In this document: positions 28,601-37,749 of the stretch, piece after piece
How positions within the stretch are numbered: the stretch's first letter is position 1
How the letters are laid out: each line of letters begins with the position of its first letter
IMG/VR virus record: IMGVR_UViG_3300044639_001298
Coordinates: 1-64,000 of that record
DNA length: 64,000 nt
From: a virus
Reading direction: 5' to 3' (one strand)
Position numbers and translations under genes: made by a program
The notes under the pieces: generated by a model
Databases searched by the model: none
Seen by the model: the letters and a program-made list of their open reading frames with translations, nothing else
Told to the model about the DNA's origin: nothing

Positions 28601-30464
28601 TATTATTAACAGATGAGATTGTACTATCTATACTTTGTACAGTTGTGTTTGGTGTTTGTGGTAAAGCCGTGTCTTCACATGGGCAAGCCTCACAATCAGG
28701 ATAAGACATCATAGGTAATGATATCCTTTTGAATGGATTTTCGCTGGATAATGGTGTTATTGTTGTTTTTTTACAATCTTCTTCGTCTAATTTTTTAGAT
28801 AAAAATGCTACTACGAGACATATCCCATATATTAAAGTGTTAACTACCCATAGTATCAAATTGATAATCGCCCTAATAATTGGATATATAACCGCCAATA
28901 CGTGTAGTATTATAATTAGACTTCCAAAAGTTGGTGTTAATATAGTAATTAAAAGATTCATTATAAAAACTAAGAAATCAAAATTCCTTACACCGTCATT
29001 CACTGGAAATTTATTTACATTACTTGTACAAGTTCTATCCGTTATATCTTTTATTCCTAAATGTCTTAGTCTATTTGTTCCCCACTTCCATCTGTCTAAA
29101 AAATGTGATATAGTATATACTTTGTTATAGTTAAACTCATAAAACCTATCTTCACAATTTATAGCTTCTTGAATCATTTGAGCACCTGTAGTTGTTGTTG
29201 GGTCTCCGTACTCATTCCAATCTAAACTAAACGCGTAAGAGTATAGCTGTGCGTCTAAATCGGTGGGGTTGTTTATATTAGAAGAAGACCATCCCCACTC
29301 TTTTACATTAGGAACTAAAAAGTCACCCCTCATAATGTTATTTTCCATACCAGATTCATTCTGATATTGGATTCTGAATCTATACTTACCTTTTGTTGGA
29401 ATACCCACCGCAGGGTCATTAGATAAAACTTGTTCACCAAATTCATTAGTGGTCACATAATCTAAATTCATAGGTACCTCAACCAACCATGTACCATTAT
29501 CGTCAATTACTTTACCCCCATCAGGTAAAACATATTGTTCTAGTATCGGTCTACCGTCACTATCGTATCCAATAGTTTGTCTTACTGCTAATATAGTTCC
29601 AGGGGCCGTTACTAAATCACAAAGATTTCCTGTTTCTTTTTTTGGTTTACATCTGTTATCTAAAAAATCTTCATCAGAGGATGAAAATATAGAACCCATG
29701 AATATTGCGTGTGGTTTTATATCAATACCAAAATCCCTTAAGTCAAAATCGGCTCTTGTTATACCAATATTACATATTTCATTTTCACCCCAAAATGATG
29801 TAACTTCAATATCTTGTCTGATGTTTACTAATTGTGGTAAAGAACTTAAGTCTGAAGATGATTTGAATTGGTCTCCGTTAAATTGTTCTGATGTAGCAAG
29901 ACCTGACCTAATTAAATCGGCAGGTCTCAAAGAAAAACAACCGATGTTTGATAAATCTAAATCTAAAACTAAAGACTGAATACCTAGTGGTGCTCCAACA
30001 ATCATAAAGTCTCCACTTTCATTTGTTTTTACCGTGTACTTATAATACTTCTCATAAACCTCTAAAACTTCAGTTCTTGTTAATACATCATTTCTATCCG
30101 GAAAAGTACCAGTTGGGACGTGTCCGTCATATTCTTTAACGTAAGGTAATAGATTGTATCTGTATCCGTCTTCGTTTTTTTGGTCAGCATTTCTATAGGG
30201 ATATAAAGTGGATATAACTGGGTCGTTCTCATCAATAGCATCGAGAGGAACAAAAATTGATACGTTTGCATTTGGTACACCGTATCCACCATTTACTATG
30301 ACACGTCCTGTGACCACACCATAGTCGGCACAAAATCTTGTATAAACATCTTCTTGTCTTAATTTTAAGGATAAGATTTCCAAAAAGTCAAAATCTTGGT
30401 TAATATTGACTCTTATATTTTTGTCCGTTCCTGGTGCTGTTCGTATCCTATAGCTTTTGGTCAT
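25596..30464 (-). CDS. Giant tail protein with a carboxypeptidase-regulatory-like domain and hydrophobic helices
   Basis: Three features stand out in this 1622-residue protein. Residues about 49-170 resemble a carboxypeptidase regulatory-like/CNA-B beta-sandwich (VTGRVIVNGGYGVPNANVSI, then KTNESGDFMIVGAPLGIQSL). Residues about 495-556 are strongly hydrophobic (FLVFIMNLLITILTPTFGSL, IIILHVLAVIYPII, LILWVVNTLIYGICLVVAFL) and could form two or three membrane-spanning helices. A cysteine cluster (CEACPC, about 591-596) follows them. The C-terminal 1000 residues are fibre-like. A baseplate protein with membrane helices could insert into a host membrane during DNA entry. It leads the operon 30464-21872 behind a TATTTAT site. 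Confidence 0.65.
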   Translation of the reverse strand: MTKSYRIRTAPGTDKNIRVNINQDFDFLEILSLKLRQEDVYTRFCADYGVVTGRVIVNGGYGVPNANVSIFVPLDAIDENDPVISTLYPYRNADQKNEDGYRYNLLPYVKEYDGHVPTGTFPDRNDVLTRTEVLEVYEKYYKYTVKTNESGDFMIVGAPLGIQSLVLDLDLSNIGCFSLRPADLIRSGLATSEQFNGDQFKSSSDLSSLPQLVNIRQDIEVTSFWGENEICNIGITRADFDLRDFGIDIKPHAIFMGSIFSSSDEDFLDNRCKPKKETGNLCDLVTAPGTILAVRQTIGYDSDGRPILEQYVLPDGGKVIDDNGTWLVEVPMNLDYVTTNEFGEQVLSNDPAVGIPTKGKYRFRIQYQNESGMENNIMRGDFLVPNVKEWGWSSSNINNPTDLDAQLYSYAFSLDWNEYGDPTTTTGAQMIQEAINCEDRFYEFNYNKVYTISHFLDRWKWGTNRLRHLGIKDITDRTCTSNVNKFPVNDGVRNFDFLVFIMNLLITILTPTFGSLIIILHVLAVIYPIIRAIINLILWVVNTLIYGICLVVAFLSKKLDEEDCKKTTITPLSSENPFKRISLPMMSYPDCEACPCEDTALPQTPNTTVQSIDSTISSVNNSILADLNSISSYEAYIGSVTNPNDPSSASFLEGTRQIFAGYQNPSTNNNLNYLNKVPVTQYPLGASPVMGRDVQLAQSLNLANLRSRYFAGENYIKTTVRNTNPSTNAIDPSTTFDDSVVILLVDPNTPIVPGQLLSFTDITTINDPNITGLTNANQFNTNNITGATPFNSTNLVNKQFSWINPNGNIQTGTLKLNITENGKEYKFKAGVEYFQVITGATTTQLSASTHPTLGLLNKYLFKKTQDFTFGVAGVFQTQGVYPIDYLDLHENMQIIILNRGVDPYTQKQNIRYDLSKLFGYSFGSGPIVEGTYYLNVPIQPNTGPTTSPLSYNWYSTYKTPQTHNVTGNTNTSLYHEPFGFTVDSTLFTAFTNNSIHYYSSTDKSQINFKAFNTDIYGLGNFTNNTGANDDFPNGNNRIAFQFYLSATTSTPQGLIEGGTFITSTVSGGTVYAYANSGVEARVLSPAYHLQSPSNVTITNNNRLVFRSDRLPTSTLTEISGNSSYALHLNNNFSIYTIDEQGNGVAVPFISSQATDTTGNAQDLTGDTSNGITDAVLGTLQCDNLTLLECYSGNGTSFGVDTPCPENLDGKRVKGGCYYFVDAPLITSIPKDLKYFVEWKSRFRMMFAACRGVFSQVFQNNWVNGSLYMFSFKKKTIFSVSGQPKKYLFCGSYDSILRTGQGPLFYTEGVTNAIFYRSTPYDGNNFLGQIPRRRLAPLTPFVNAGYGGMNTRNIYFPTTIMDLGPRDEFTRQICTNPQFEGYLIDTLQSTSYNDTSELLLLFILSRLINSNFWGQALGLGDASINRLFSRSEDRIDGDIAQLFSINSEFGVDGFSDDAYDDTSLYVSSTGEGLVGVFFTANTENRIKLTPGITTFTPTLTNYYGYPKTQEVPFYLWKLDDTNTIFGSDKNDWDTGLQGNGFYKYTYQTQSFYQAPFSNYFNTTNYGKKGYIYNSDSNGNTANFPPGQSNKFLVGAPFHFYFGLNKGKSSMNRYITKYIFNTNV

Positions 30465-30477
30465 TTGTCTTTTAGAA

Positions 30478-30484
30478 ATAAATA
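30478..30484 (-). promoter_or_regulatory. TATTTAT element (candidate phage late promoter)
   Basis: The minus strand reads AACTATTTATTTCTAAAAG, 13 bases upstream of the ATG of the 1622-residue gene. Confidence 0.45.
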
Positions 30485-30538
30485 GTTATTTTACCCATTT
30501 TCAAAAAAATAGGTTAGACCTTCAGGAAATAAATAATC

Positions 30539-32377
30539 TTATGAGAAATCTACAGTAGATAGATTTTTTACAAACACCTTAATGTCTTTATTATCGAACC
30601 TTATTTGATAAACTTGTGTCGGTTCAGCATAGATTGTATCATCTATAAGTTCTATCTGTCTTGTTGATTTATTTATATATCTTTGTGAAGTTTCAGAAGT
30701 TGAATAAAGTCCTCCTACCAAGTTAAAAACTTTCAAATCAGTTAATGTGAGTACTCCAGCGGTGTTTTGTATTAATCTTCTAACATCAGATACGTTAACG
30801 TTTTCACCTAAATCTCTATTTTCAGGTGCCATATAATTTGAAATTTGATTGATTACTTCCGTAATTACTTGTCCGCGATTAACGTTTGATTCTAAGACAA
30901 TATAAACTTCAAAAGATAAATCTATTACTTTAGCAACATCTATAGAAATATAATCATTTATCATTCGATACTTAGAAAGATATGTTGCCAAATTACTTTT
31001 CAAAACATTTGATACGGTTTGAGTCAATTTACCATTTTGGTCGTATGATAAAATCTGAATAGTAATTTTATTATTGTTTTCAGTAATAGCAACTTTAGAA
31101 GGTGCTCCAAATTTACCAGGCATCGTATCAATCAACGATTTGTAATCATTTACAGTAACCGCTCTTTTTTGTGCCGAGAAGTTGAATGCTACCATGTTTC
31201 TAACCTCTTCAGTTGATGGTGGATTTGCTCCCCCAATAGCTGCGGTTACATTAGTTATTGTTAGTGAATTTACAACATTTGAGTTAATTGTGTCTGATGG
31301 ACCTGTTACTGCAAAATCTATAGTACCTATTTGATTTATAACACCTACACCAACATTTGATGCTAATCCACCGCCAGTTCTATACTGAACGAATAATGTT
31401 GTATTTGGTTGAACCGTTAAACCTAAACCAATATTATTTTGATAATTGGATAAGTCTAAGTTTATACCATTTTTAGCAAAGTTTGCTAACTGAACGTTTG
31501 GTGTTGTTGTACCAGCACCAAATTGAACTTTCATAAATCCTTCAGGTGTATATTCCGTAAGAAATCTGTTATCAGTTTTAATATATTTTCCTACTTTATT
31601 TCCCGCTTGGTCAGTAGGTTTTGTTGGGTCTTCAATAAAAACCGTATCTTCCGCTAACGCATCTACCTCATACCATCTGTTTGTTGAAGTAACAAATTCA
31701 GTATAGTTTGGTACATTAGGGTAATTTGTACCATCTTTTTGAATTATCGCGTTTACCCCTAAAACATTTCTTTCGGGTAAAAAGAAATTAAAGAATGGAA
31801 CAACATCAGATGGGTTAATAACTCTTTTGAAAACTTTTGTAGTTCCGTTAACAACAACTTCTCTTTTAGTGATAACATAGTTAATAATTTTGTTGTTAGA
31901 ATCGAAAGTTGGTATTTTAGTTCTATTTACAAACCCCTCTTGATTATACTGTGTTGAAAAATCAATATCGTAAACGGTCTCAAAACTTGTTCCCCCACCA
32001 TTAAATTGTGAACCTGCTCTCAGAACACCTAAATATCTAAAATCCTCAGCATCCCCAAGAGGTGGTACAGTGATTGAGACATCAACCACAGCAACTGATG
32101 GTCTATAACCCGGTATTTTCAAACCATAAGTTCTTGCAATGTTGTAAATAGATGATTTTTGTTGGGCATATTGTAGAACAGTTTCTTGTATACTTCTATC
32201 AATATGATAATGTAAGTTATCTGCAACTGCAGCATTTAAGTCCATTAAAACGGAGAATACAGACGCATCATTAAAGTTTTGAATTAGTTCAGGGTAGTAC
32301 TGTTTTGTATAGTTAATCAGTCCATCTCTTAGTGACTCAAAATCCCTATCGGTATAATTTATTTTATTATTTGCCAT
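30539..32377 (-). CDS. gp6: Baseplate wedge protein, gp6/Baseplate-J-like
   Basis: This 612-residue protein opens with NYTDRDFESLRDGLINYTKQ and LMDLNAAVADNLHYHIDRSI, the N-terminal pattern of T4 gp6 and Baseplate_J family proteins. The C-terminal half carries FNFSAQKRAVTVNDYKSLID and a KVAITENNNKITIQIL strand, then the helical NRGQVITEVINQISNYMAPE block of that family. T4 gp6 is 660 residues, so the length fits. gp6 dimers form the inner ring of the baseplate and trigger sheath contraction. The gene lies directly downstream of gp25, the same pairing that gp25 and gp6-like genes keep in many contractile-tail systems. Confidence 0.88.
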   Translation of the reverse strand: MANNKINYTDRDFESLRDGLINYTKQYYPELIQNFNDASVFSVLMDLNAAVADNLHYHIDRSIQETVLQYAQQKSSIYNIARTYGLKIPGYRPSVAVVDVSITVPPLGDAEDFRYLGVLRAGSQFNGGGTSFETVYDIDFSTQYNQEGFVNRTKIPTFDSNNKIINYVITKREVVVNGTTKVFKRVINPSDVVPFFNFFLPERNVLGVNAIIQKDGTNYPNVPNYTEFVTSTNRWYEVDALAEDTVFIEDPTKPTDQAGNKVGKYIKTDNRFLTEYTPEGFMKVQFGAGTTTPNVQLANFAKNGINLDLSNYQNNIGLGLTVQPNTTLFVQYRTGGGLASNVGVGVINQIGTIDFAVTGPSDTINSNVVNSLTITNVTAAIGGANPPSTEEVRNMVAFNFSAQKRAVTVNDYKSLIDTMPGKFGAPSKVAITENNNKITIQILSYDQNGKLTQTVSNVLKSNLATYLSKYRMINDYISIDVAKVIDLSFEVYIVLESNVNRGQVITEVINQISNYMAPENRDLGENVNVSDVRRLIQNTAGVLTLTDLKVFNLVGGLYSTSETSQRYINKSTRQIELIDDTIYAEPTQVYQIRFDNKDIKVFVKNLSTVDFS

Positions 32378-32378
32378 C

Positions 32379-32843
32379 TTAAATGTTTATTATTACAAAT
32401 TGTCTACTTCCAAACGCTCTCGCTTCATTTGTATAATCAATTTTTATTTTTGCACTGTATTCTACTGTATTAGCACCAGGTATACGATAAATACTAGCCT
32501 GACCCAATAATTCGTAGTCTAACTGACCACTAACCTCATCAGTTTCGGTATATGGTTCTATTGATATATTATTTATTGTTAAATTTGGTATGAACTTACT
32601 TATTTGTTCTTCAATCTCCACACGGATATCCTCGAATGTTGTACCATCTAATGGTTCAAATATATATTCATATAGACGAGTACCAAAATCAGGTAAAAAG
32701 TATCTTGTACCTCTTCTTGTTAACAATAAGTGAACCAAGTTAGTTCTAATCTCATCATCACTAGTTTCGGTAAGTTTTAAGTAATTACCTTTAGGACTTT
32801 GTAAAAAAGGGAAATTTATACCGTATGTAATTCCATCTGCCAT
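32379..32843 (-). CDS. gp25: Baseplate wedge protein gp25-like
   Basis: This 154-residue protein has the signature gp25/GPW core, LVHLLLTRRGTRYFLPDFGT followed by RLYEYIFEPLD, with the conserved arginine-rich turn and EP. A helix (FEDIRVEIEEQISKFIPNLT) and a beta hairpin follow. T4 gp25 has 132 residues. In the baseplate it forms the core bundle with gp6 and nucleates the sheath. The stop codon sits one base from the start of gp6 downstream. Two TATTTAT elements lie 5 and 31 bases before its ATG. Confidence 0.92.
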   Translation of the reverse strand: MADGITYGINFPFLQSPKGNYLKLTETSDDEIRTNLVHLLLTRRGTRYFLPDFGTRLYEYIFEPLDGTTFEDIRVEIEEQISKFIPNLTINNISIEPYTETDEVSGQLDYELLGQASIYRIPGANTVEYSAKIKIDYTNEARAFGSRQFVIINI

Positions 32844-32848
32844 ATTAA

Positions 32849-32855
32849 ATAAATA
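32849..32855 (-). promoter_or_regulatory. TATTTAT element next to the gp25 start
   Basis: The minus strand reads CTATATTTATTTAATATG, five bases before the ATG. A second copy lies 19 bases further upstream. Confidence 0.35.
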
Positions 32856-32874
32856 TAGTGTCGTGATATTTTCA

Positions 32875-32881
32875 ATAAATA
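32875..32881 (-). promoter_or_regulatory. TATTTAT element (candidate phage late promoter) of gp25-gp6
   Basis: The minus strand reads AACTATTTATTGAAAATA, 31 bases before the gp25 ATG and just after the nrdA terminator. This is where a promoter for the structural operon would be expected. Confidence 0.45.
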
Positions 32882-32895
32882 GTTATGAAATAAAA

Positions 32896-32918
32896 AATCC
32901 CGACATAGTGTCGGGATT
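32896..32918 (-). terminator. Rho-independent terminator after nrdA
   Basis: A perfect ten-base-pair stem, AATCCCGACA with TGTCGGGATT and a three-base loop, is followed by TTTTTATTT on the minus strand, ten bases after the nrdA stop. It separates the nucleotide-metabolism operon from the baseplate operon. Confidence 0.92.
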
Positions 32919-32928
32919 AGTGTCGTGA

Positions 32929-35358
32929 TTAGGATGAACATCCAAAACATTCAAAATCTGAATTTGTTGGTTTTGGTGGTAAGTTCATATCATTGTAACT
33001 AACAGTTGGTACTTCAACTTTAACTTTAGGTTGTTGTATTTTTGATACGTCAACCGCTAAGTGTTTAGCTCCTGTTGAAATTGCTTTGGTTCTTACATAG
33101 TAACATAATGTTTTCAATCCTCTTTCCCAAGAATGGAAATGTGACGATGTGATTTTAGATAAAGTTGGGTTACCCATATAGATATTCATTGACTGCGATT
33201 GGTCGATGAATGGTGCTCTATCCGCAGCCATATCAATTAGTTGTTTCTGTGAAATCTCCCAAATTGTTTTATACTTAGGAATTAAGTGTTCAATTCTTTT
33301 TACCTTCTTCAAATAGTTCTTGTCTTCTGGGTCCAAGTAATTATTGAAATTAATATTTTGAATTGACCCTTCGTTAAGGATAATTTCATTTTTCAAATCT
33401 TCAGACCAAATACCGATTTTTTCAAAGTCATTGATGAGGTATTTGTTTACAATCATGATTTCTCCACCTACAACTCTTCTGTTAAAAATTGCTGAGTGTG
33501 CCGGTTCTGTCATTTCATAAGAACCTGTGATTTTTGCTGAAGATGCCACGGGCATTTGAGCGGTGAATAGTGAATTACAAACACCATAGTCAGAAACACT
33601 CTTCTTTAATTTGTTCCAATCCCACATTCCTGAAAGTTCCGTCTCATTAACATTCCACATATCAAATTGGAAAATACCTTTTGACATTGGTGACCCCTTG
33701 AAGAACTCATAAGGTTGGTACTTACCGTCCATACATAATGTGTTACTTTCTGTAATGGCAGCGTAATAGATGGTTTCAAAAATACCTTTATTTAATTTTT
33801 TTGCCTCATCAGATGTGAAAGTATAATCCATTAAATAAAATACATCAGCTAAACCTTGTGTTCCAATAGCAATAGCTCTTTGTTCTAATCCACCTCTACG
33901 TCCTTTTTCGGTTGAGTAGTTGTTGATGTCAATGACTTTGTTTAACGACCTCACAACTTTACGTGTTTCTTCGTACAATAAGTTAAAGTCAAACTCACCG
34001 TCTTTTACGAAGTTTTTTAATACCATAGATGATAAAGTACAAATAGCCGTAGTCTTTTCATCTGTATATTGGTAAATCTCATTACACAAGTTAGATTGTT
34101 TAATTACCCCAATATTTTGGTGATTAGTTTTTCTATTAGCATTATCCTTAGAACATAAATAAGGGACACCTGTTTCTACTTGTGATTCAACAATTTTAGT
34201 CCAAATGTCTTGTGCTTTAACTTTTTTACCAAGACCCATACTAACTGCCGTGTTATACACTTCTTCGTATTCTTCACCATAACATTCTTGTAATGCTTTT
34301 AATCCTGCCTTTTTAATGTCATTAGGACAGAACAAATACCAATCAGCATTGTTTTTAACTGCCTTCATAAAATTATCAGGAATCCAAAGTGCCGTAAACA
34401 AATCACGAGCTCTTAGTTCTTCTGCACCTGTGTTCTTTTTAATGTCTAATAAGTCAAAGATATCTTTGTGCCATGGTTCAAGATAGATTGCGGCACTACC
34501 TGGTCTACGACCTTGTTGATTAAAGAATCTGAGAGATTCATTTACAATTTTTAAGTATTTCAAAAGTCCACCGGCATATCCACCTGAAGTTGAAATTCTA
34601 CTTTCTTTACTACGGATATTTGACATTGAAAGTCCGATACCCGCAGCATCTGAAGAGAATGTTGAGATGTCTCTCAAAGTTCCTAACAAACCTTCTCTTG
34701 AATCAGAGTCATTGTAATGTAATACACAAGATGCCAATTGTGGAACTTTAGTACCTGAGTTAATCATGATAGGCGTTGCCTTAGAGATTAGTTGGTTTGA
34801 TAAAGAAGTATAATATTCTTTAGCTTGCTCCAACGTATCTGTAACCCACAAAGCAACTCTCATATACATATGTTGTGGTCTTTCAACAACTTGTCCACTT
34901 GGTCTTTTTAACAAGTACATTTCTTGTAGAGACCTCCAAGCAAAATAATCAAAGTTATAATCATTTTCATGATTGATAATAGAGTCAATGTTTTCTTCAC
35001 CATATTGATTTATCTTATTCATCAACTCTTCGTGAATGATACCGTCTCCGTGTAATACTTTCATAGTATCACAAAAACTATCTGAAGTTTCTTTATGATA
35101 AGATGAAATAGCCACTGAAGAAGCGAGTCTTGAGTAGTCGTGGTGACTACCTGTATATGCTGCTGCTATTTCATAAATCAACTTATCTAACTCCTTAGTA
35201 GTAACTTTACCTTCTGTCGGTACAGAAGTAATAACTTTGATGAAAATCTCATCAGAGTTAACACTTAATCCTTTTGCGGAGCGCTTTACACGGTTGTAAA
35301 TTTTCTGTGGGTTAAATGCCACAAGGTCTCCATTTCTTTTAATTATTTTTAATGACAT
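32929..35358 (-). CDS. nrdA: Ribonucleotide reductase class I, large subunit
   Basis: This 809-residue enzyme reduces ribonucleoside diphosphates to deoxy forms for phage DNA synthesis. It begins with an ATP-cone (KIIKRNGDLVAFNPQKIYNR). Next come the first active-site cysteine in PQLASCVLHYND and the NLCNEIYQYTDEKTTAICTL block with the second cysteine pair. Later blocks are IDQSQSMNIYM and the loop MPVASSAKITG. The C-terminal swinging tail ends CFGCSS, a CxxC pair that passes electrons to the active site. Many blocks (RPQHMYMRVAL, AIYLEPWHKDIFDLLDIKKN) match the eukaryotic/Bacteroidetes type rather than E. coli NrdA. No intein is visible. It follows nrdB by ten bases. Confidence 0.96.
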   Translation of the reverse strand: MSLKIIKRNGDLVAFNPQKIYNRVKRSAKGLSVNSDEIFIKVITSVPTEGKVTTKELDKLIYEIAAAYTGSHHDYSRLASSVAISSYHKETSDSFCDTMKVLHGDGIIHEELMNKINQYGEENIDSIINHENDYNFDYFAWRSLQEMYLLKRPSGQVVERPQHMYMRVALWVTDTLEQAKEYYTSLSNQLISKATPIMINSGTKVPQLASCVLHYNDSDSREGLLGTLRDISTFSSDAAGIGLSMSNIRSKESRISTSGGYAGGLLKYLKIVNESLRFFNQQGRRPGSAAIYLEPWHKDIFDLLDIKKNTGAEELRARDLFTALWIPDNFMKAVKNNADWYLFCPNDIKKAGLKALQECYGEEYEEVYNTAVSMGLGKKVKAQDIWTKIVESQVETGVPYLCSKDNANRKTNHQNIGVIKQSNLCNEIYQYTDEKTTAICTLSSMVLKNFVKDGEFDFNLLYEETRKVVRSLNKVIDINNYSTEKGRRGGLEQRAIAIGTQGLADVFYLMDYTFTSDEAKKLNKGIFETIYYAAITESNTLCMDGKYQPYEFFKGSPMSKGIFQFDMWNVNETELSGMWDWNKLKKSVSDYGVCNSLFTAQMPVASSAKITGSYEMTEPAHSAIFNRRVVGGEIMIVNKYLINDFEKIGIWSEDLKNEIILNEGSIQNINFNNYLDPEDKNYLKKVKRIEHLIPKYKTIWEISQKQLIDMAADRAPFIDQSQSMNIYMGNPTLSKITSSHFHSWERGLKTLCYYVRTKAISTGAKHLAVDVSKIQQPKVKVEVPTVSYNDMNLPPKPTNSDFECFGCSS

Positions 35359-35368
35359 GTTATAAAAT

Positions 35369-36316
35369 TTAAAAATCGTCTGTGAATGTTATAGTTTCGT
35401 TTAACTTAGCTTTTTGGTACTCCATTGTTCTTGATTCAAAGAAATTACCCTTTGTTTCAACCGCAATTTGTTCCATGAACTTAAATGGTTGTTCTACGTT
35501 AAATTCTTTACTACATCCCATCTTAACTAACAATCCATCAACAACAAACTCCAAGTATTGTTTCATCAAGTTTGAGTTCATACCAATTAAAGATACTGGG
35601 AGTGATTCAGTAATAAATTCTTTTTCAATTTCCAATGCTGAAAGTAATATTTCTTTAATTCGTTTTTCAGATGGTCTTTCTTCCAAATGGTTATTCAACA
35701 AATGAATTGCAAAATCACAGTGTAAGTTTTCATCTTTAAAGATAAGTGAGTTAGCATTACATAAACCTTGCATGATACCTCTTGATTTCATCCAAAAAAT
35801 AGAACAGAATGACCCTGAAAAGAAGATACCTTCAACAGCCGCAAACGCGACTAATCTTTCTGCGAATGATGCCTTTTCAATCCATTCTAATGCCCATTTA
35901 GCTTTCTTTTGAACCGCAGGTAATCTGTCAATCGCATTGAAACACTCATCCTTTTCTTTAGCGTTTGAGATGTACGTATCAATCAATAACGAATACATTA
36001 ATGAGTGAATGTTTTCCATTGCTAATTGAAATCCGTAGAAAAACTTAGCTTCAGGATATTGAACTTCTCGGTAGAAGTTTTCAGCCAAGTTTTCATTTAC
36101 AATACCATCTGAAGCTGCAAAAAACGACAATACATTCTTAATAAAGAATTTTTCATTGTCTGTTAAATTTTCCCAATCTCTGATGTCATTTGTTAAATCG
36201 ACTTCTTCTGCCGTCCAAAACGCGGCTTGGTGTTGTTTGTAATATTCCCATATATCGTTGTGTTCGATTGGGAAGATGACAAACCTACCAGGATTTTCTG
36301 TTAATATTTTTTCCAT
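35369..36316 (-). CDS. nrdB: Ribonucleotide reductase class I, small subunit
   Basis: This 315-residue subunit houses the di-iron centre and tyrosyl radical. Iron ligands are visible in [12 protein letters not shown] (D), [12 protein letters not shown] (E and H) and [14 protein letters not shown] (E and H). The radical tyrosine is the Y of HSLMY, so it should be a normal class Ia radical enzyme. Long identities to eukaryotic R2 ([50 protein letters not shown]) place it in the eukaryote/Bacteroidetes branch. The gene lies between the helicase and nrdA with short gaps, so it is probably expressed with replication functions. Confidence 0.96.
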   Translation of the reverse strand: MEKILTENPGRFVIFPIEHNDIWEYYKQHQAAFWTAEEVDLTNDIRDWENLTDNEKFFIKNVLSFFAASDGIVNENLAENFYREVQYPEAKFFYGFQLAMENIHSLMYSLLIDTYISNAKEKDECFNAIDRLPAVQKKAKWALEWIEKASFAERLVAFAAVEGIFFSGSFCSIFWMKSRGIMQGLCNANSLIFKDENLHCDFAIHLLNNHLEERPSEKRIKEILLSALEIEKEFITESLPVSLIGMNSNLMKQYLEFVVDGLLVKMGCSKEFNVEQPFKFMEQIAVETKGNFFESRTMEYQKAKLNETITFTDDF

Positions 36317-36330
36317 AGTTTTTAATTAAT

Positions 36331-37710
36331 TTAAGATTGTTGTTCTTTTTGCTTTTTCTTTTCTAAAAGCTCTTTGATTCTACTTCTGTTTCTTTCTTCT
36401 TTCTGTTCTTCCAAACCTAAGAAAGTAACACTTTGTTCTGTATCTATTTCAAGTAGTGCGTTGTCAAATTTACAATTTTCAAACACAATACCGTCTTTAC
36501 CGATTCTTGATTTTGTAATCGCTATTGTTGCCAAGTTCATTTCTTTTTGTTGTAATGATTTAGCAACCGTAATGATTACGTGACCAACTTGAGCCTTTTT
36601 AATAGACCCACCCATTTGGTCTGTCGTAACAACATCTGACGATATTGAATTACGATTTCCTTGTGTTGCTGTCCAACCAGCAATATCCAATTCGTGACAC
36701 ATTGCCTCAAATGCTCTCATAACCGAACCTTCACTTTTCCACTCATCTCCCAACATTTTATCAGGAACTACACAATCGATATAGTCCAAGATAATCATAT
36801 CTACTTTAGTTCCCTCAGCAATCATTTTTCTAACCTGATTTTTAATCTGGTTCATAGTGACCGTATCTGATGGTAACTTTTTCATTATCAATTTATTTTT
36901 TCTTGTAGATTGGATGTGTCTTACTTTTTCAAGAACATCTTCTCTATTTTCTGTTAAATCGTCAGGGTGCATTCCAGTCCAAAGAGTGATGTGTTTTCTT
37001 TGGATAATTTTTGGGTTGTCTTCAAAAAATATTTGTAAAACATTATAACCCAAGTTGAATGCGTGGTTTGCAATTTTTGTAGTAAATGTAGACTTACCAA
37101 CTCCTGTAGGTGCTAAGATAACGCCAATTTCTCCTTTTGCCAAACCTCCACGAAGAAGATTATCAATACCGGGTACTCCAATTGGAATTGGGTGTCTGTA
37201 ATCGTCATCTAAAACCTCATCAAGGTTAAAGAAAACATCGGTTGTTCCTTTATCAACTTCACCAACCTGTAAGGCTCCTCTTACCATTTCTTCCAAGTGG
37301 TCATAACTTTCAAAATCACCCTTATCAATAATTGATTGGGCTTTAGTCATAACCTTCTGTAACTCTTGTTGTTTACAGAATTTTAATGACTTCTCTTGAA
37401 CAAATATTGAACCTTCATCAGATACATCTTTTACTTGTTGTAATGTATCCAAAACACTCTTCTGAGCCATCGGAGAAGAGATTTCTGATTTTGTAAGTTG
37501 TTCTAAGGTATCAAATGTAGGAGTATGTTCGTATTTTGAATAATACTCCTTAATCATTTGACAGATGATACGAAAATATTGGTTATCAAAGTAATGTGGG
37601 TCAATGACTTCAAGAATGGAATTTGAGAAATCCTTGTATAATATGATGTTGTTTAACAACTGAATTTGAAAGGTATTTCCTAAGTATCCGAAGCTCTTTT
37701 TGTCTGACAT
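36331..37710 (-). CDS. Replicative DNA helicase, DnaB/gp41-like
   Basis: This 459-residue hexameric helicase unwinds the fork and recruits primase. The RecA-like core shows Walker A in GVILAPTGVGKSTF (about residues 196-210), a Walker B strand in VDMIILDYIDCV, and the following WTATQGNRNSISSDVVTTDQ and GHVIITVAKS sensor blocks. The N-terminal 160 residues form the DnaB-type helical domain, and the C-terminus is a charged helix (EERNRSRIKELLEKKKQKEQ). T4 gp41 is of similar length. The partner primase is encoded far downstream at 44-961. A TATTTAT element lies 29 bases before the ATG, and nrdB and nrdA follow. Confidence 0.92.
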   Translation of the reverse strand: MSDKKSFGYLGNTFQIQLLNNIILYKDFSNSILEVIDPHYFDNQYFRIICQMIKEYYSKYEHTPTFDTLEQLTKSEISSPMAQKSVLDTLQQVKDVSDEGSIFVQEKSLKFCKQQELQKVMTKAQSIIDKGDFESYDHLEEMVRGALQVGEVDKGTTDVFFNLDEVLDDDYRHPIPIGVPGIDNLLRGGLAKGEIGVILAPTGVGKSTFTTKIANHAFNLGYNVLQIFFEDNPKIIQRKHITLWTGMHPDDLTENREDVLEKVRHIQSTRKNKLIMKKLPSDTVTMNQIKNQVRKMIAEGTKVDMIILDYIDCVVPDKMLGDEWKSEGSVMRAFEAMCHELDIAGWTATQGNRNSISSDVVTTDQMGGSIKKAQVGHVIITVAKSLQQKEMNLATIAITKSRIGKDGIVFENCKFDNALLEIDTEQSVTFLGLEEQKEERNRSRIKELLEKKKQKEQQS

Positions 37711-37739
37711 ATTCTATGATTTTTTTCTTTTTGTATATG

Positions 37740-37746
37740 ATAAATA
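37740..37746 (-). promoter_or_regulatory. TATTTAT element before the helicase gene
   Basis: The minus strand reads ATCATATTTATCATATAC, 29 bases upstream of the helicase ATG. It is one of the few copies ahead of a replication gene. Confidence 0.35.
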
Positions 37747-37749
37747 TGA

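Noticed and set aside
32929-35358. Intein in NrdA
   Set aside because: The length (809 residues) is explained by the normal domains, and no intein splice motifs interrupt the conserved blocks.
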